Of a stretch of 64,000 nucleotides of DNA, positions 8,319 to 18,206 are shown piece by piece. Source of the stretch: Paracoccaceae bacterium (lineage in GTDB: Bacteria > Pseudomonadota > Alphaproteobacteria > Rhodobacterales > Rhodobacteraceae); NCBI GenBank assembly GCA_014762635.1, contig JABURR010000098.1, positions 124,001-188,000 on the forward strand, written 5' to 3'. The position numbers were made by a program, and so were the translations under genes. A model generated the notes under the pieces. It was given only the letters and a program-made list of their open reading frames with translations, searched no databases and was not told where the DNA came from. Position 1 is the first letter of the stretch, and each line of letters begins with the position of its first letter.

Positions 8319-10100
8319 ATGAGCACCGACCAGATCATCCTGTTTTCGCTTTTCGGCGCGGTCTTCGGGCTGCTGCTGTGGGGGCGGTTCCGCTATGACA
8401 TCGTGGCCTTCGCCGCGCTGCTGGCGGGGGTGGTGCTGGGGGTGGTGCCGGTGGACCAGGCATTCTCGGGCTTCGGGCATCCCGCGACGATCATCGTGGC
8501 GCTGGTGCTGGTGGTTTCGGCGGGGCTGGTGCGCTCGGGCGCGGTGTTCCTGATCACCCGGACCCTGATCGACAGCACCCGCGCCCTGCCCGGCCATATC
8601 GCGATCATGGGCGGCGTGGGGGGCGTGCTGTCGGCCTTCATGAACAACGTGGCGGCGCTGGCGCTCTTGATGCCGGTGGATATCCAGACCGCGCGCAAGG
8701 CCAAACGCGGGCCGGGTCTGAGCCTGATGCCTCTCTCTTTCGCGACGATCCTGGGCGGCATGGTCACGCTGATCGGAACGCCGCCCAACATCATCATCGC
8801 CGGAATCCGCGAGGACCGCCTGGGTGAAAGCTTCGCCATGTTCGACTTCGCGCCTGTTGGCCTGGTAACGGCAAGCGTGGGGTTGCTATTCGTCGCTCTC
8901 GTCGGCTGGCGACTGATCCCGCTGCACGAGGGCAATGCAACAGCGGGCGACCCGGCTAAGGGGTTTGAGGATTTCGTCGTCGAACTGGTGGTCCCCGAGG
9001 GATCAAGAGCCGTCGGGCGGGAGGTCGCCGAGATGGTCGAATCGGGCGACGCCTTTGGTGTTTCGGTTTTGACCGCCATCCGTGGAAAGAAGCGGCGGGT
9101 GGCACCGGCAAACCGGATGGCGTTGGAACCCGGCGACAAGCTGGTGCTTAAGGCCACGCCGGAATCGCTCGAAGAATTCCGCACTGCCGAAGGCCTCTCG
9201 CTCGCGGACGCGGAGCGTAAGGCGATACTCGACGCGGCAGGCGACAGTGTGGCAATGGTTGAGGTTGTGGTTCCTGCCGAGAGTCGTATCGTCGGCCGCT
9301 CAGTCGAAAAAATCGGCCTTTCGTGGCGCAAACGCGCGGTGCTGATCGGAATCTCGCGGCAGGGTCGGCGGATTACCAAGGAGGTGCGCAAGGCCACGAT
9401 CCAGCGCGGCGACATTCTCCTGCTGGTTCTACCATCAGAACAGATGGATGACGTGGTGGAATGGATGGGTTGCCTGCCGCTGGCCGAGCGTGGGCTGGCC
9501 GTGACCGAGGACACCAAGACCTGGGCCGCCATCGGGCTGTTCACGGGCGCGGTGGCGCTGGCAAGTTTCGGCCTGCTCTACCTGCCGATCGCGCTGGGCA
9601 TCGTTGTGGTGGGCTACGTGCTGATGAATGTGGTGCCGCTGAACGAGCTTTACGACAAGATCGAATGGCCGGTGGTGGTTCTGCTAGGCTCCATGATCCC
9701 GCTGGGCGCGGCGCTGGAAACCTCGGGCGGGACGCAGCTGATTGCCGAAAGCCTCGTCTCGCTGACCGCGGGGATGCCCGCCTGGGCGATTCTGACGGTG
9801 CTGATGGTGGTGACGATGACGCTTTCGGACGTGCTGAACAACACCGCCACGGCGATCGTCGCCGCCCCGGTGGGGATCGATATGGCCAACAGCCTTGGCG
9901 TCTCGCCCGACCCGTTCCTGATGGCGGTGGCGGTGGCCGCGTCATGTGCGTTCCTGACGCCCATCGGGCACAAGAACAACACGCTGGTCCTTGGCCCGGG
10001 CGGGTATCGCTTCGGGGATTACTGGCGCATGGGCCTGCCGCTGGAAATCCTTGTCGTCGCGGTGTCTGTTCCGGCGATCCTGGTGTTCTGGCCGATGTGA
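8319..10100 (+). CDS. SLC13-family permease with two TrkA-C (RCK_C) domains
   Basis: A 593-residue transporter. The N-terminal half (about residues 1-200) has hydrophobic helices with the SLC13/DASS features [16 protein letters not shown] and [19 protein letters not shown]; two central TrkA-C domains follow ([18 protein letters not shown] and [17 protein letters not shown]), then a second membrane half with [19 protein letters not shown] and [19 protein letters not shown]. The repeated SN/NN-T hairpins are the sodium and substrate sites of this superfamily. Relatives move sulfate, dicarboxylates or other anions; the substrate here is unknown. ATG 8319 is followed directly by the first membrane helix. 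A paralogue lies at 11201-12979. Confidence 0.87.
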   Translation: MSTDQIILFSLFGAVFGLLLWGRFRYDIVAFAALLAGVVLGVVPVDQAFSGFGHPATIIVALVLVVSAGLVRSGAVFLITRTLIDSTRALPGHIAIMGGVGGVLSAFMNNVAALALLMPVDIQTARKAKRGPGLSLMPLSFATILGGMVTLIGTPPNIIIAGIREDRLGESFAMFDFAPVGLVTASVGLLFVALVGWRLIPLHEGNATAGDPAKGFEDFVVELVVPEGSRAVGREVAEMVESGDAFGVSVLTAIRGKKRRVAPANRMALEPGDKLVLKATPESLEEFRTAEGLSLADAERKAILDAAGDSVAMVEVVVPAESRIVGRSVEKIGLSWRKRAVLIGISRQGRRITKEVRKATIQRGDILLLVLPSEQMDDVVEWMGCLPLAERGLAVTEDTKTWAAIGLFTGAVALASFGLLYLPIALGIVVVGYVLMNVVPLNELYDKIEWPVVVLLGSMIPLGAALETSGGTQLIAESLVSLTAGMPAWAILTVLMVVTMTLSDVLNNTATAIVAAPVGIDMANSLGVSPDPFLMAVAVAASCAFLTPIGHKNNTLVLGPGGYRFGDYWRMGLPLEILVVAVSVPAILVFWPM

Positions 10101-10106
10101 CGGGCG

Positions 10107-11186
10107 TCACTCGGGCGGGATCAGAACGAGCTTTCCCAGGTGGCGCTTTTCCATGAAATCCTTCTGCGCCGCCACGATCTGGGAAAGCGGATAGGTCCCG
10201 GCCAGAAGCGGGCGGATCTCGCCGCGCTCGATGTAGGAGACGAGGTTCGGGAAAACCGGCTCGTCCCAGCCGGTGGTGCCAAGAAGCGTCAGGTCCTTGA
10301 GATACATCTGCCGCAGGTCCAGATCGACAACCGGCCCGGCGATGGCGCCCGAGGTGACATAGCGACCCCGGCGTCTCAGAACCCTCAGCATCGCGCCGAA
10401 CCCCGGTCCGCCCACGTTGTCCACCACCAGGTCGACGCTTTCCTCGCCCAGAACCGCCACCGGGTCGGCGGCGCGATCGATCACCTGGTCCACGCCCACT
10501 GCCCGCACGGCATCGGCCTTGGCCGCACTTGTGATGCCGATCACATGGGCGCCGCGCCGCTTTGCCAATTGCACCGCCGCTGATCCGACCCCGCCCGAAG
10601 CGCCGGGGATCAACACACGCTCCCCATCGCGAAGGCCCGCGCGGTGCAGCATGTTTTCAGCGGTGCCATAGGCGCAGGGGATCGTGGCAAGCTCTGCGTC
10701 GGTCCAGTCGCAATTCACCGGGAAGACCTCTGCGGCGGGCACCTTGACGTATTGCGCGAAGGCCCCGTCGAAATCCGAGCCGAGCCATTCGGTGCGGGGT
10801 GAGCCGAAGCCCTCGGGCCGCATGCAGGCGCGGACAAGGACGCGCAGGCCGAGAAGGCCGCTGTCGCCGCCCGCGCCCAGCGCCACCACCTCGCCGCAGC
10901 AATCGGTGCCCTGGATGAAAGGAAAGGGCGTCGCCGCGTTCCAGCCGCCATCGGGCCGGGTGCCGCTGTCGTCGGTCTCGGCGGTGCCACCGGTCACAGA
11001 CGAGGAATACCAGCCCAGCCGGGTGTTGATCTCGGTGTTGTTGATCCCGGCGGCCAGCACCCGGAGCAGAACCTCACCCTGTCCCGGAGAAGGGACCGGA
11101 ACCTCGCGGTAATCGAGCTTGTCGAAGCCACCCAGCCCGGTCGTGACCACGGCCATCATGGCATCGGGGATGGTCAGCGCGCTCAT
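10107..11186 (-). CDS. Zinc-lacking MDR-family oxidoreductase (quinone reductase type)
   Basis: A 359-residue member of the medium-chain dehydrogenase/reductase superfamily. The N-terminal GroES-like domain is seen at residues 20-150 (VPVPSPGQGEVLLRVLAAGI, GTDCCGEVVALG), and the Rossmann domain has the dinucleotide motif ERVLIPGASGGVGSAAVQLA (A/GSGGVG form). The cysteine-rich structural-zinc lobe of true alcohol dehydrogenases is absent, which points to an NADPH-dependent quinone or enone reductase. It is the last gene of a leftward run starting at mgtE and follows the SLC13 gene by 14 bp. Its stop and that of the convergent SLC13 gene are 6 bp apart and lie inside a small palindrome (GTGACGGGCGTCAC). 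Confidence 0.85.
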   Translation of the reverse strand: MSALTIPDAMMAVVTTGLGGFDKLDYREVPVPSPGQGEVLLRVLAAGINNTEINTRLGWYSSSVTGGTAETDDSGTRPDGGWNAATPFPFIQGTDCCGEVVALGAGGDSGLLGLRVLVRACMRPEGFGSPRTEWLGSDFDGAFAQYVKVPAAEVFPVNCDWTDAELATIPCAYGTAENMLHRAGLRDGERVLIPGASGGVGSAAVQLAKRRGAHVIGITSAAKADAVRAVGVDQVIDRAADPVAVLGEESVDLVVDNVGGPGFGAMLRVLRRRGRYVTSGAIAGPVVDLDLRQMYLKDLTLLGTTGWDEPVFPNLVSYIERGEIRPLLAGTYPLSQIVAAQKDFMEKRHLGKLVLIPPE

Positions 11187-11200
11187 CCCTTGCGCCCCCC

Positions 11201-12979
11201 CTATACCGGCCAGATGAGCGGGATCATCAGGCTCGCCGCCACCGCCAGTATCAGGTTGAGCGGGATGCCGACGCGCATGAAGTCGACAAAGCGGTATCCG
11301 CCCGGACCGTAGACCAGCATGTTGGTCTGATACCCGATGGGCGTGGAAAACGCCGCCGAGGCCGCGAACATCACGGCAACCACCAGCGGCCGTGGGTCCA
11401 GCCCCAGCGCGACGCCCAGTTCGATGGCGATCGGCGTGAAGATCACCGCCACGGCGTTGTTCGAGACAAGCTCGGTCAGGGTCGAGGCCATGAGGTAGAG
11501 GATCAGGATCACGGCAAAGGCCGGAAGCTCGCGCAGGAACGGCTCCACCGCGCCCACGATCAGCGCGACGGCGCCCGAGGCCTCCAACGCCGCGCCAACG
11601 GCCAGCATGGCGAAGATCAGCGCCAGCAGACGCCCCTCGACAAAGCTGAAGGCTTCCTCGGCATCGATGCAGCGCGCCAGCAGGATCACCGCCACCGCCA
11701 CCACGGCCAGCGACAGGATCGGCGCCACGCCAAACGCCGCCAGCAAAACCACCCCCGCCAACGCACCGATGGCGATGGGCGCATGGCCCCGGCGGAAGGC
11801 GCGGATCGTGGGATGCGAGATGTCGACCATGTCCATGTCGGCGGCGAGGCGTTCGATATCCTCGGGCGCGCCTTCCAGCAGCAGCGTGTCGCCCACCCGC
11901 ACGATCAGGTCGTCAAGCTGCCGCCCGATGTTCTGGTTCCGCCGGTGCACCGCCAGCGGATAGACACCGTAGCGCCGCCGCAGACGCATGGACCCAAGCG
12001 ACCGGCCCACCATGCGGCAACCCGGAGAGATCAGCACCTCAACCGTGGTGGTCTGCACCGACGAGAGCTTGTCGACCATGCGCACGTCTTTCGACTGCTG
12101 CAGGCCCAGAAGCTCGGCCATCTCAGTGCGCAGCACGACCCGGTCGCCGGGTTCCAGCACCACCGCCTTCATGTCACGCCGGAGCGAGGCATCGCCGCGC
12201 AGCACGTCGACAAGCCGCACGCCCTCGCGCTTGAACAGCTCGACCTCGGTCGCCTGGCGCCCGACAAGGGTCGAGCCCTCGGGCAGCGCCACCTCGGTGA
12301 AGTATTTCATCTTGCGCCGGTCCCCCAGCAAAACGCCCAAGGACTGCCGATGCGGCAGCAGCCTGCGCCCGATCAGCGCGAGGTAGGCCATGCCGATCGT
12401 CACCTGCACCATGCCCAGGGCGGTGATCTCGAAGATCGAGAACGCCTCCAGCCCCTTGGATCGCGCCACCCCGTCCACCAGCAGGTTGGTCGAGGTACCG
12501 ATGAGCGTCAGCATGCCGCCCAGGATCGCCATGTAGCTCAGCGGGATCAGCAGTTTCGACGGCGCGATCCCCAGTTTCTTGGACAGCTGCACGAAGACCG
12601 GGATCATCACCACCACGACCGGCGTGTTGTTCATGAAGGCCGAGCCCAGCGCGACGACCAGAAGCAGCATCACCAGCGTGCGTTTCGGGCGCTTGCCCGC
12701 ATGTGCCTCGGCGGTCTGGGTGAGCCACTCCAGCGCGCCGGTCCGCACGAGGCCGCCCATGATCACGAACATGGCGATAATGGTCCAGGGCGCGGGGTTC
12801 GACAGCACTTGCAGCGCATCGTCATAGGGCAGGATGCCCACCACCAGGAAGACCGCCGCACCGGAAATGGCGACCACCTCGGCAGGGTACTTCTCCTGCA
12901 CGAAAAGTGCGAACATCACCGCCACGACGCCCAGCGTGAAAAGCGCCTCGGCCATCGGGGTAAACGGTAACTCGATCAT
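11201..12979 (-). CDS. SLC13-family permease with two TrkA-C domains (paralogue)
   Basis: 592 residues with the same architecture as the 8319-10100 protein: first membrane half with SAFMNNTPVVVVMIPV and ILGGMLTLIGTSTNLLVDG, two TrkA-C domains (TEVALPEGSTLVGRQA and VEVLISPGCRMVGRSL), second half with STLTELVSNNAVAVIFTP and FSTPIGYQTNMLVYGPGGY. This places it in the SLC13 branch with cytosolic RCK_C domains, which includes sulfate and other anion carriers. ATG 12979 abuts the TGA stop of the upstream EamA gene, so translation is probably coupled. ATG 12955 (MAEALFTLG) is a possible alternative start. Confidence 0.87.
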   Translation of the reverse strand: MIELPFTPMAEALFTLGVVAVMFALFVQEKYPAEVVAISGAAVFLVVGILPYDDALQVLSNPAPWTIIAMFVIMGGLVRTGALEWLTQTAEAHAGKRPKRTLVMLLLVVALGSAFMNNTPVVVVMIPVFVQLSKKLGIAPSKLLIPLSYMAILGGMLTLIGTSTNLLVDGVARSKGLEAFSIFEITALGMVQVTIGMAYLALIGRRLLPHRQSLGVLLGDRRKMKYFTEVALPEGSTLVGRQATEVELFKREGVRLVDVLRGDASLRRDMKAVVLEPGDRVVLRTEMAELLGLQQSKDVRMVDKLSSVQTTTVEVLISPGCRMVGRSLGSMRLRRRYGVYPLAVHRRNQNIGRQLDDLIVRVGDTLLLEGAPEDIERLAADMDMVDISHPTIRAFRRGHAPIAIGALAGVVLLAAFGVAPILSLAVVAVAVILLARCIDAEEAFSFVEGRLLALIFAMLAVGAALEASGAVALIVGAVEPFLRELPAFAVILILYLMASTLTELVSNNAVAVIFTPIAIELGVALGLDPRPLVVAVMFAASAAFSTPIGYQTNMLVYGPGGYRFVDFMRVGIPLNLILAVAASLMIPLIWPV

Positions 12980-13927
12980 TCAGACAGGGTCCTCATCCGG
13001 CCGGGGTCCATCATGGGGCAGGACCGGCGCCATCACAAGCACGCCCTCGCGGCGCGGCTGCACAAGGAAAAGCCCCATGAGCATCACGCCCAGCGCCATC
13101 CAGATCCAGCCCGAGTAGCTTTCGCCCAGGATCAGCATGGCCCAGAGGATCCCGGCGCCCGTCACGACATAGGCGATCTGCGCGGCAAAGACGGCGCCCG
13201 CCTGCCCCACCAGCCAGACATAGCCGCAATAGGTCACGATATGGGCGATGGAAGACAGGATCAGCGCCCAGTCCGGCGCCCCCCAGGGCGGGCGCGGGTC
13301 GATCCATTGCCCCGTCAGAAGCGCCAGCGGCGCGGTCATGACCACGCCCACCAGCGAAGCCCCGAACAGAAGCTGGATCGGCCCAAGGCCCAGGGTCCCC
13401 CATTTGCCCACCACCGCACCCTCGGCCGCGTAAAACGCCGGTGCGATCAGGGCCAGCGGGATGAAGGCGGCCATGGCGCGGTCGGGCAGGCTTGTCTCGG
13501 GGGCGATCAGCAGGATCACCGCTACCATGCCGCAGCCAAGCCCGGCCAGCCGGCCCCAGCCGAAGCGGTCGATTCCCACCGCCAGCGCCAGCGGGAAGGT
13601 CAGAATCGGCACCAGCGACAGCAGGATCGAGATCACGCCCGAGGGCAGGTAGATCGCCGCCTGGTAACTGGCCGAGTTGGGCAACACCGTCCCGATCGCG
13701 GCGATGAGCGTGCACATCCCCCATTGCGCCCGCCCGCGCGGCAGGCCCCGGCCCCGCGCCCAGACCACCGGCCCAAGCAGCAACACGCCGATCACCAGTT
13801 GCCAGAACACCAGCCCGAAATGCCGGTAGCCCTCGGACACGGCGATCTTGGAAAGCGGCTGGGTGATGCCCCATCCCGCCCCCAGTACCAGCAGAACGAC
13901 GAGAAGCCCGCCGCGCCTGTCGATCAC
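12980..13927 (-). CDS. DMT-superfamily permease (EamA domain)
   Basis: A 315-residue membrane protein with ten hydrophobic stretches in two EamA repeats (GAGWGITQPLSKIAVSEG opening helix; LPSGVISILLSLVPILTFPL; second-half AQIAYVVTGAGILWAMLILG and SGWIWMALGVMLMGL). The C-terminus is a polar tail ending PDEDPV. Substrate unknown. It starts with GTG at 13927, whose GTGA overlaps the TGA stop of ymdB, and ends directly against the SLC13 start, so it is a translationally coupled member of the mgtE-to-MDR run. Confidence 0.85.
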   Translation of the reverse strand: MIDRRGGLLVVLLVLGAGWGITQPLSKIAVSEGYRHFGLVFWQLVIGVLLLGPVVWARGRGLPRGRAQWGMCTLIAAIGTVLPNSASYQAAIYLPSGVISILLSLVPILTFPLALAVGIDRFGWGRLAGLGCGMVAVILLIAPETSLPDRAMAAFIPLALIAPAFYAAEGAVVGKWGTLGLGPIQLLFGASLVGVVMTAPLALLTGQWIDPRPPWGAPDWALILSSIAHIVTYCGYVWLVGQAGAVFAAQIAYVVTGAGILWAMLILGESYSGWIWMALGVMLMGLFLVQPRREGVLVMAPVLPHDGPRPDEDPV

Positions 13928-14736
13928 GGGGCGGCATCCTGCAAACGCCCGCCATGGCGGATCATGCGCACCGAGGTCGCCTTGCCGCTGCGGTCGTCGG
14001 TCTCAACGTAAAGCCCCGAGAGCGTCGCGTCACCCATCGCGGGCGTGAAGCGTCCCTTGGTCATGCCGGTGACGAAGCGGCGCATCGGTTCCTCGCGGTC
14101 CATGCCGATCACCGAATGGTAATCGCCGCACATGCCCGCGTCGGTCTGGTAGGCGGTGCCCCCGGGCAGGATCATCGCGTCGCCGGTGGGAACATGGGTA
14201 TGGGTGCCCACCACGACGCTTGCCTTGCCATCGCACCAATGGCCCATGGCCATCTTCTCGGATGTCGCCTCGCAATGCATGTCGACAAGGCTCGCCTGCA
14301 CCTGCCCGCCCAGCGGCGCGGCCTTCAGCACCGGCTCGATGGTGGAAAACGGATCCTCATAGGCGCGCTTCATGAAGACCTGGCCCAGCACCTGCGCCAC
14401 CAGCACCTTGCGCCCGCCGGACGCCTCGAACACGCGGGCACCCTTGCCCGGCGCGCCCTTGGCGAAGTTGAGCGGGCGAATGACACGCGGCTCGGTTTCG
14501 ATGAACTGCAGCATCTCGCGCTGGTCGAAGGCGTGGTCGCCAAGCGTCAGGCAATCGGCCCCGGCCTCGAGCAGCTTGCGCGCATGCGCCCCGGTCAGCC
14601 CGGCGCCGCCGGTGGCGTTCTCGGCATTGACCACCACGAAATCCAGCCGCCACTCTGCCTTGAGTTTCGGCAGGTGCTCGATCAACGCGTTCCGGCCAGA
14701 GCGGCCAACGATATCACCAAGAAAAAGAAGTCGCAT
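13924..14736 (-). CDS. ymdB: YmdB-family metallophosphoesterase (TIGR00282)
   Basis: 270 residues, typical for the family. Binuclear-metal ligands are visible in order: Asp in RLLFLGDIVGRSGR, Asn/Glu in VVNAENATGG, LGDHAFDQ with Asp and His, and GTHTHVPTGD with two His. Bacillus YmdB is a cyclic-nucleotide phosphodiesterase that affects biofilm and motility; in alphaproteobacteria the role is untested. The start at 14736 is set by the N-terminal GDIVG motif, which must sit within the first ten residues. It overlaps the EamA start by 4 bp and follows the formyl-THF cyclo-ligase gene by 41 bp. Confidence 0.9.
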   Translation of the reverse strand: MRLLFLGDIVGRSGRNALIEHLPKLKAEWRLDFVVVNAENATGGAGLTGAHARKLLEAGADCLTLGDHAFDQREMLQFIETEPRVIRPLNFAKGAPGKGARVFEASGGRKVLVAQVLGQVFMKRAYEDPFSTIEPVLKAAPLGGQVQASLVDMHCEATSEKMAMGHWCDGKASVVVGTHTHVPTGDAMILPGGTAYQTDAGMCGDYHSVIGMDREEPMRRFVTGMTKGRFTPAMGDATLSGLYVETDDRSGKATSVRMIRHGGRLQDAAP

Positions 14737-14777
14737 TCCAAATGGGTAGGACCTGCCGCGCGCAAGGGCAAGCGCGA

Positions 14778-15341
14778 TCAGCGGGTCGCGGGAAACTCCA
14801 GCGTGAAGGCCTCGGTCACGATGGCATCGAGCGGCTGGTCGGTTTCTTCCAGCGGCAGGCCCTCGGCCTCCTGCGCGGCATAGGCAAAGCCCACGGCCAC
14901 CGTGGGGCGCAAGGACCTGAGCCGTTCCAATGTCCGGTCGTAGAACCCGCCGCCATAGCCCAGCCGGTTGCCTGCCCGGTCGAAGGCCACCAGCGGCACG
15001 ATCAGAACCTCGGGCTCCAGCCATGCGCCGGTCTCGGGTACGGCGGCACCGAACGGCCCCTCGACCAGGGCACATCCCGGCGTCCATTCGCGGAATTTCA
15101 GCGGCAACCGCGCCCCTTCGATCACCGGAACGCAGACCGCGCCATCGCGCGACATCTCGGCCATGGCCGGGCGCGGGTCGATCTCGGTCCGGATCGGCAG
15201 GTAACCCGAGATCACGCGCCCCCGGTACGGCGCAAGATAGTCCAGCAACCGCGCCGCGCCGGCCACGCCAAGCCCCGCCTCATGCGCCGCCTTGCGCCGG
15301 GCAAAGGCCGCCTTGCGCGCAGCCCCCTTCGGATCGCTCAC
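14778..15341 (-). CDS. 5-formyltetrahydrofolate cyclo-ligase
   Basis: 187 residues. The enzyme converts 5-formyl-THF to 5,10-methenyl-THF with ATP, returning a storage form to the one-carbon pool. Family features are the N-terminal basic helix (ARKAAFARRKAAHEAG), YLPIRTEIDPRP with the substrate loop, the E-x-L-I-V-P segment (LEPEVLIVPLVAFDRAGNRL) and the near-invariant GYGGGFYDRTLERL for ATP binding. It starts with GTG 15341, overlapping the mgtE stop by 4 bp (GTGA). Confidence 0.93.
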   Translation of the reverse strand: MSDPKGAARKAAFARRKAAHEAGLGVAGAARLLDYLAPYRGRVISGYLPIRTEIDPRPAMAEMSRDGAVCVPVIEGARLPLKFREWTPGCALVEGPFGAAVPETGAWLEPEVLIVPLVAFDRAGNRLGYGGGFYDRTLERLRSLRPTVAVGFAYAAQEAEGLPLEETDQPLDAIVTEAFTLEFPATR

Positions 15342-16720
15342 AGCAGCACCATCGCAGCCAGCCCGAGGAAGGCGAAGAAGCCCACGACATCCGTCACCGT
15401 GGTCACGAAAGCGCCCGAGGCCAGCGCCGGGTCGATGCCGAAGCGTTCCAGCACGACCGGGATGCCGATCCCGGCAAGACCCGCGACAACAAGGTTCACC
15501 ACCATCGCCACCGCGATCACCACGCCCAGCATGGGCGAGCCGAACCACAGGAAGCCCACGAGGCCCATCACGACCGCGAAGATCAGGCCGTTCACCAGCC
15601 CCACCAGCACCTCGCGCCGGATCACCCGCCAGACGTTCGATCCGGTCAGGTCGCGGGTCGCGATCGCGCGCACCGCAACGGTCAGCGATTGCGTCCCGGC
15701 ATTGCCACCCATCGAGGCCACGATCGGCATCAGCACCGCCAGCGCCACCAGTTGGGAGATGGTTTCCTCGAACTGCGCGATGACCAGCGAGGCGAAGATC
15801 GCCGTGATCAGGTTCACGAAGAGCCACGGGAAGCGCCGCTTGGTGGTCGAGATCACCCGGTCGCTCAGGCTGCCTTCGCCCACACCGGCAAGGCGCATGA
15901 TGTCTTCTTCGTGCTCCTCGTCCAGAACGATCATGGCGTCATCGATTGTGATGACCCCCACCAACCGCCCCTCGTCATCGACAACCGGGGCCGAGATCAG
16001 GTGATACTGGTTGAACGCATAGGCCACGTCGGCCTCGGGCTCGGTCACGCCGATGGTGCGAAAGCTTTCCTCGGCGATGTCCTGCAGCTTCACCTCGCGC
16101 TTGTTGGCGATCACCTTGCCCAGCATCACCTGCGCCACCGGGCGCAGTTTCGGATCGACCAGCACCACGTGGTAGAAATCGTCCGGCAGATCGGCCTTGG
16201 CGCGCATGAAGTCGATCGCTTCGCCCACGGTCCAGTATTCCGGGGCGATCACCACCTCGCGCTGCATCAGGCGACCGGCGGAATATTCCGGGTAGTTCAG
16301 CGCCTGCTGAACGGCAAGCCGGTCGGCCTCTTCCAGCCAGCCGAGAATTTCCTGCTGCTTCGCGGTTTCCAGGTCCTCGACCAGGTCCACCACGTCGTCG
16401 GTTTCAAGCTCGCGGACGGCTTCGGCCAGAACCTCGGGGCTGAGGGCGGCGATCACATCCTCGCGGATCGCCTCGTCCAGTTCCGAGAGGATCTCACCGT
16501 CGAACTCGGCCCCATAGAGGCGGACCAGCGCGCGGCGCTCGTCCACGTCGATCTGTTCCAGAAGGTCGGCGATGTCGGCCGCATGGAGCGGCTCCATCTC
16601 GGCGGTCAGGGTCTCGGCGTCGCCACGCTCCACGGCATCGAGGACCGCGGCCACCACGCGGCGGTCCAGCGCGTAGGCGTCTTCCTCGACGCTTTCATCC
16701 CTGATGTCTTCGTCCAACAT
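15338..16720 (-). CDS. mgtE: Magnesium transporter MgtE
   Basis: 460 residues with standard MgtE order: an N-terminal superhelical domain (residues about 20-125, ADIADLLEQIDVDERRALV), two CBS domains (about 130-255, YSAGRLMQREVVIAP and ISAPVVDDEGRLVGVITIDD), a long plug helix, and five membrane helices at the C-terminus with the pore motifs LMPIVASMGGNAGTQSLTV and SGAFVTTVTDVVGFFAF. MgtE is a Mg2+-gated channel of the inner membrane; the cytosolic domains sense Mg2+. The start is ATG 16720 (MLDEDIRDES); the frame extends upstream only through a TTG without support. It heads the leftward run, which continues into the cyclo-ligase by a 4-bp overlap. Confidence 0.95.
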   Translation of the reverse strand: MLDEDIRDESVEEDAYALDRRVVAAVLDAVERGDAETLTAEMEPLHAADIADLLEQIDVDERRALVRLYGAEFDGEILSELDEAIREDVIAALSPEVLAEAVRELETDDVVDLVEDLETAKQQEILGWLEEADRLAVQQALNYPEYSAGRLMQREVVIAPEYWTVGEAIDFMRAKADLPDDFYHVVLVDPKLRPVAQVMLGKVIANKREVKLQDIAEESFRTIGVTEPEADVAYAFNQYHLISAPVVDDEGRLVGVITIDDAMIVLDEEHEEDIMRLAGVGEGSLSDRVISTTKRRFPWLFVNLITAIFASLVIAQFEETISQLVALAVLMPIVASMGGNAGTQSLTVAVRAIATRDLTGSNVWRVIRREVLVGLVNGLIFAVVMGLVGFLWFGSPMLGVVIAVAMVVNLVVAGLAGIGIPVVLERFGIDPALASGAFVTTVTDVVGFFAFLGLAAMVLL

Positions 16721-16843
16721 GCCTGCCCCGCTCTCTTGGCCTCTGTTTAGGCAAAACTCCTTCAAAGAAACAGAGCAAATGCGCCGATTTACCGGGCGGT
16801 TGCGCCGTCCTAGACTGCGCGCCGAACCAGATCGAGGTGGATC

Positions 16844-18133
16844 ATGTGCAAACTGCTACTCGGGCAGACCCTGAGCTTTTCCGGCGATCCCTTCGCCCGG
16901 CCGGTGGACGAGGTCGCCCACCACGAAAACCGCGGCGGCGTGGTGATCGATGGCGGCAAGATCGTGGACGTGGGCCCCGCCGACGCCATGCGCGCGGCCC
17001 ACCCCGACGCCCAGGTCACCGATCACGGGCAGGCGCTGATCTCGGCGGGCTTCGTGGATGCCCATGTGCATTATCCGCAGACCGCGATCATCGCGAGTTG
17101 GGGCAAGCGGCTGATCGACTGGCTGAACAGCTACACCTTCCCCGAAGAGATGCGGTTCAGCGATCCCGCATACGCCGCCGAGGCCGCGCGCAGCTATTTC
17201 GACCTGACGCTGGCAAATGGCACCACGACGGTCTGTTCCTTCTGCACGATCCATCCCGAAAGCGTGGACGCGTTCTTTGCCGAGGCGCAGGCCCGCGGGC
17301 TGCGCGTGGCGGGCGGCAAGACCTGCATGGACCGCAACGCCCCCGAGGGGCTGCGCGACACCGCGCAATCGGGCTATGACGACAGCAAGGCGCTGCTTGG
17401 CAAATGGCATGGGGTGGACCGGCTGACCTATGCGATCACGCCGCGCTTCTCGCCCACCTCGACGCCCGAACAACTCGAGGCGATGGGCGCGCTCTGGGCC
17501 GAGCACCCCGACTGCCTGATGCAGACGCATCTTTCCGAACAGACCGACGAGGTCGCCTGGGTGGCCGAGCTGTTCCCGCAGGCGCGCGATTACCTCGACA
17601 CCTACGAGCAGTTCGGCTTGCTGGGCGAAGGCGGGCTTTACGGCCACGCGATCCACCTGACCGACCGCGAACGCGCCCAGCTGAAAGAGGTGGGCGCCAG
17701 CCTCATCCACTGCCCCACCTCGAACACCTTCATCGGCTCGGGGCTCTTCGACATGGACGGGCTGACGAAAGAGGGCCAGCGCATCGGGCTGGCCACCGAT
17801 ACCGGCGGCGGCTCGTCTTTTTCCATGCTGCGCACGATGGCCGCGGCCTACGAGATCGGCCAGCTGCGCGGTCGCCCCCTACACCCGGCGGAACTCTGGT
17901 GGCTGGCGACCGCGGGCTCGGCACGCGCGCTGCGCATGGAGGACCGGATCGGCACCCTCGCCCCGGGCATGGAGGCCGACCTTTCGGTCATCGACCTCGC
18001 CTCCACCCCCGCCATCACCCAACGCGCCGCCCGCGCCGAAACCATCTGGGAGGCGATCTTCCCGACGATCATGATGGGGGACGATCGCGCGATCAGGCAG
18101 GTCTACGCGGGCGGACGGGCCTGTTTGGGGTAG
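16844..18133 (+). CDS. guaD: Guanine deaminase
   Basis: 429 residues of the amidohydrolase superfamily. Guanine deaminase hydrolyses guanine to xanthine and ammonia in purine salvage or catabolism. Metal and substrate motifs are seen in order: SAGFVDAHVHYPQTAIIASWG (HxH with the family-specific YPQ), MQTHLSEQTDEV (His and Glu), LYGHAIHL, LIHCPTSNTFIGSG and TDTGGGSSFSMLRTM. The C-terminal strand GTLAPGMEADLSVIDL is the usual urease-like closing segment. ATG 16844 is preceded by GAGGTGG. It starts 123 bp from the divergent mgtE and appears to be a single-gene unit ending before the hairpins at 18207-18255. Confidence 0.95.
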   Translation: MCKLLLGQTLSFSGDPFARPVDEVAHHENRGGVVIDGGKIVDVGPADAMRAAHPDAQVTDHGQALISAGFVDAHVHYPQTAIIASWGKRLIDWLNSYTFPEEMRFSDPAYAAEAARSYFDLTLANGTTTVCSFCTIHPESVDAFFAEAQARGLRVAGGKTCMDRNAPEGLRDTAQSGYDDSKALLGKWHGVDRLTYAITPRFSPTSTPEQLEAMGALWAEHPDCLMQTHLSEQTDEVAWVAELFPQARDYLDTYEQFGLLGEGGLYGHAIHLTDRERAQLKEVGASLIHCPTSNTFIGSGLFDMDGLTKEGQRIGLATDTGGGSSFSMLRTMAAAYEIGQLRGRPLHPAELWWLATAGSARALRMEDRIGTLAPGMEADLSVIDLASTPAITQRAARAETIWEAIFPTIMMGDDRAIRQVYAGGRACLG

Positions 18134-18206
18134 GTCGGACGACTGGCTGATCTTGTTGCAGGATTTCCGGTTACAGGCTCGTGTCCGTCCTGACCCTGAT
18201 CATGAC

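Noticed and set aside
14742-15341. 6S RNA next to the formyl-THF cyclo-ligase gene, as in some proteobacteria
   Set aside because: The flanking gaps are only 41 bp and a 4-bp overlap, too small for a 6S RNA.
11783-16750. Long rightward open frames (up to 600 residues) opposite the mgtE-to-MDR run
   Set aside because: They are His/Arg/Gln-rich, lack family features and lie antisense to genes with clear motifs; high GC makes such frames common.
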